Of a stretch of 64,000 bases of DNA, positions 63,501 to 64,000 are shown piece after piece. This DNA comes from Actinomycetospora endophytica. Its GTDB lineage: Bacteria > Actinomycetota > Actinomycetes > Mycobacteriales > Pseudonocardiaceae. The position numbers and the translations under genes were made by a program. Each line of letters begins with the position of its first letter. Position 1 is the first letter of the stretch. The notes beneath the pieces are model-generated. The model was given only the letters and a program-made list of their open reading frames with translations, ran no database searches and was not told the DNA's origin. The stretch lies in contig NZ_JAJNDB010000008.1 of the NCBI RefSeq assembly GCF_021026375.1, forward strand, positions 124,001-188,000, in the 5' to 3' direction.

Positions 63501-63613
63501 TCGGCGTCGACGCCTATCAGGGCTGGCTGTTCGCCCGGGCGATGCCGTCCGCCGCGCTCGAGGAGATCCTCGCGTCGGGCCCGATCACGGCCGAGGTGGC
63601 CGACGCCTCGTAG
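60557..63613 (+). CDS. PAS-GGDEF-EAL bifunctional cyclic-di-GMP signalling protein
   Basis: A 1018-residue soluble protein. After a Pro/Ala/Asp-rich leader (1-165) come three PAS-type segments (about 170-275, 285-405, 410-545), a GGDEF domain (about 550-735) and an EAL domain (about 765-1005). The diguanylate cyclase loop is SGDEF (from S632); the EAL motif is intact in AEALVRW (E789), with DDFGTGYSSL and KLDRGF. The first Gly to Ser change often still allows activity, so both synthesis and breakdown of c-di-GMP are possible. No membrane segments. GTG 60557 follows GAAGGAG. Its TAG stop starts hairpin D. Confidence 0.9.
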   Translation: MNGAGRTPRLTVVRVSEDDGAEVASTRGPAGPPALPSPAQPTASGVFMSPRRDADGHDDAGRGYDAATLPTVPRVRPARPDAPALDAPVPDAPVATPEDDGQDAPAGVPAARTPALPATVPAITPPRSARSEGAEAGAERPSPTVRRRRETRSDEPVVAAPTVAVAADTTAGVPGPMPDGPVVLFDAVGHVVTVSPEFARLAGVPAEDLVGRPVEAVVTRGSSAGDQGEVLRPGRAPLPVRIVRWRQVPGTPHQALLVVDVSDLTAPAAPPTDKERRAVDAAVAEERRRLEDLSRLAGVGSFENDRTRDSWTLTSVARSLFGLPPFGALQRAHVAECVHPVDRPQVGARWRAMLEENVPLDLEVRPAHDPARVLHVKATRTVVGERVVVAGAVEDVTERRAIETQMRTSTQRFTDLLAVAPVGVALFDDHERLVQANQSLCRLLGEGQEALRGRRADELLDLSAERAALSPGVATTGATPLLGRPAGSAGSISWSCPARALRRRERGARGAVTEPVWAELHVSVSVDDIGRATHLVVFTDVTENRRVEASLRHQAMHDELTGLPNRRALTRAVSHLLAGPSARRTAVLFCDLDNFKRVNDSLGHDAGDELLVVLADRLRESLPAGCTATRHSGDEFVVLCADVDAHGGLDELTAAVGRILRTAVPVHGQLVRVSATIGAAAGATLGLPASSGDPDIDLAGDPVEQVLATAADDAPDHPATADLVRFADAALFEAKSGSNRFALADEAIMRGADEALKLESQLRQAMVNDELVLHFQPVVAPDGRVQTAEALVRWQHPEHGLIFPDKFLPVAEAADLLGDLDRWVLRTAVREAATWPTHDGYPAASVAVNLAGLLPGDPDFLATVNEAVTEAGLPWDRLVLELVETCLADLPPATLREMNELIAAGVRFAVDDFGTGYSSLSRLTGLPAQIVKLDRGFVRGVATGESDRAVARAVVELAAAIGQTCVAEGVEDLDQFAVLRDLGVDAYQGWLFARAMPSAALEEILASGPITAEVADAS

Positions 63614-63685
63614 GTGCGCTCCGCGCTCGTGAGCACAAATTGATGCTATGGCGACGATTTGTGCTCACAAGCGCGTGGCGCACCT
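63611..63685 (+). repeat. Hairpin repeat D (TAGGTGCGC family)
   Basis: The outer arms TAGGTGCGCTCCGCGCT and AGCGCGTGGCGCACCT pair with a few mismatches, and the inner GTGAGCACAAAT pairs with ATTTGTGCTCAC. The centre is TATG flanked by GC. The first triplet is the stop codon of the GGDEF-EAL gene; the -10 box of the next gene begins 7 bases after the element. Confidence 0.75.
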
Positions 63686-63691
63686 TTCGGC

Positions 63692-63697
63692 TAGCGT
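63692..63697 (+). promoter_or_regulatory. -10 box TAGCGT for a leaderless ABC-transporter gene
   Basis: TAGCGT is 7 bases before GTG 63705, right after hairpin D. Confidence 0.5.
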
Positions 63698-63704
63698 CCG
63701 TCCG

Positions 63705-64000
63705 GTGATCGAGTTCCGGGACGTCGGCAAGGCGTACCCCGACGGCACCGTCGCCCTGCGATCGCTCTCGCTGACCGCCCGCGAGGGGCAGATCACCGTC
63801 CTCGTCGGGCCGTCCGGCTGCGGCAAGACGACCACGTTGCGGATGGTCAACCGCATGGTCGACCCGACGTCGGGCCAGGTCCTGCTCGACGGCGCCGACG
63901 TCGGCGGCCGCGACCCTGCCGCGCTGCGCCGCGGGATCGGCTACGTCATCCAGAATGCCGGGCTCTTCCCGCACCGCACGGTGCTCGACAACGTCGCGAC
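63705..64000 (+). CDS. ABC transporter ATPase, glycine betaine/choline type (5' part only)
   Basis: The first 98 residues of an ATP-binding subunit run off the window edge. Walker A reads GPSGCGKTTTL, followed by RMVNRMVDPTSGQVLLDGADV and the Q-loop YVIQNAGLFPHRTVLDNVA. MVNRMVDPTSG is characteristic of the ProV/OpuA osmoprotectant importers. The permease and binding-protein genes should follow outside the window. Leaderless start as described. Confidence 0.85.
   Translation, partial: MIEFRDVGKAYPDGTVALRSLSLTAREGQITVLVGPSGCGKTTTLRMVNRMVDPTSGQVLLDGADVGGRDPAALRRGIGYVIQNAGLFPHRTVLDNVA

Overview
This is a very GC-rich chromosomal window from a high-GC Gram-positive bacterium (Actinomycetota). The gene order (wbbL, sugar-nucleotide genes, fbiA/fbiB, whiB2, manB/manA, ahcY, tmk-mtrA-mtrB-lpqB, comF, hpf, secA, rlmB, aroA/rsgA, sigR-rsrA, biotin carrier, sensor kinase, whiB1) follows the mycobacterial Rv3265-Rv3214 block. 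It is interspersed with genes such as sodN/sodX that mycobacteria lack. This points to Pseudonocardiales (Pseudonocardia-like). It is core chromosome: no phage, transposase, rRNA, tRNA or CRISPR was seen.

Layout. 1-4.3 kb: cell-wall rhamnosyltransferase WbbL, a proline-rich protein, a sugar-1-phosphate nucleotidylyltransferase, a DNA glycosylase and a MerR-like regulator. 4.3-4.8 kb: a gene-free cluster of palindromic repeats. 4.8-8.5 kb (minus strand): fbiA-fbiB-NUDIX (coenzyme F420) and an M50 protease. 8.6-18.7 kb: whiB2, a large membrane glycosyltransferase, and the mannose-phosphate operon manB-Trm112-(SIS-like)-manA. 18.8-25.2 kb: cation and amino-acid transporters, an acyl-CoA synthetase, and ahcY behind a probable SAH riboswitch. 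25.3-35.7 kb: tmk-mtrA-mtrB-lpqB-comF-hpf and secA. 35.7-46 kb: Rv3235-like protein, RlmB, WS/DGAT acyltransferase, patatin, a photolyase-family protein that looks domain-permuted, a kinase, rsgA/aroA, SRAP and a hydrolase. 46-51 kb: SRPBCC, YbaK, sigR-rsrA redox system, the tiny ribosomal protein bL37, biotin carrier, PdtaS-like kinase, whiB1. 51.4-64 kb: lipid kinase, phosphatase, Ni-superoxide dismutase with its protease, SDR/TetR pair, secreted transglycosylase, rmlC, malic enzyme, a PAS-GGDEF-EAL protein and the start of an osmoprotectant ABC transporter.

Common themes. Several genes feed wall polysaccharide synthesis (wbbL, nucleotidylyltransferase, manB, manA, rmlC). MtrAB-LpqB, the WhiB proteins and the transglycosylase relate to division and wall remodelling. 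SigR/RsrA, SodN, F420 genes and YbaK form a redox and quality-control set.

The sequence also shows recurring small signals: about 13 starts that look leaderless (a -10 hexamer 6-8 nt before ATG/GTG), a family of long hairpins whose outer end is the TAG stop codon of the adjacent gene, a second palindrome family present both between genes and inside a coding sequence, and three terminators sharing a GAAGGGCCCC core. All calls rest on reading the sequence and on family knowledge; no database search was run.
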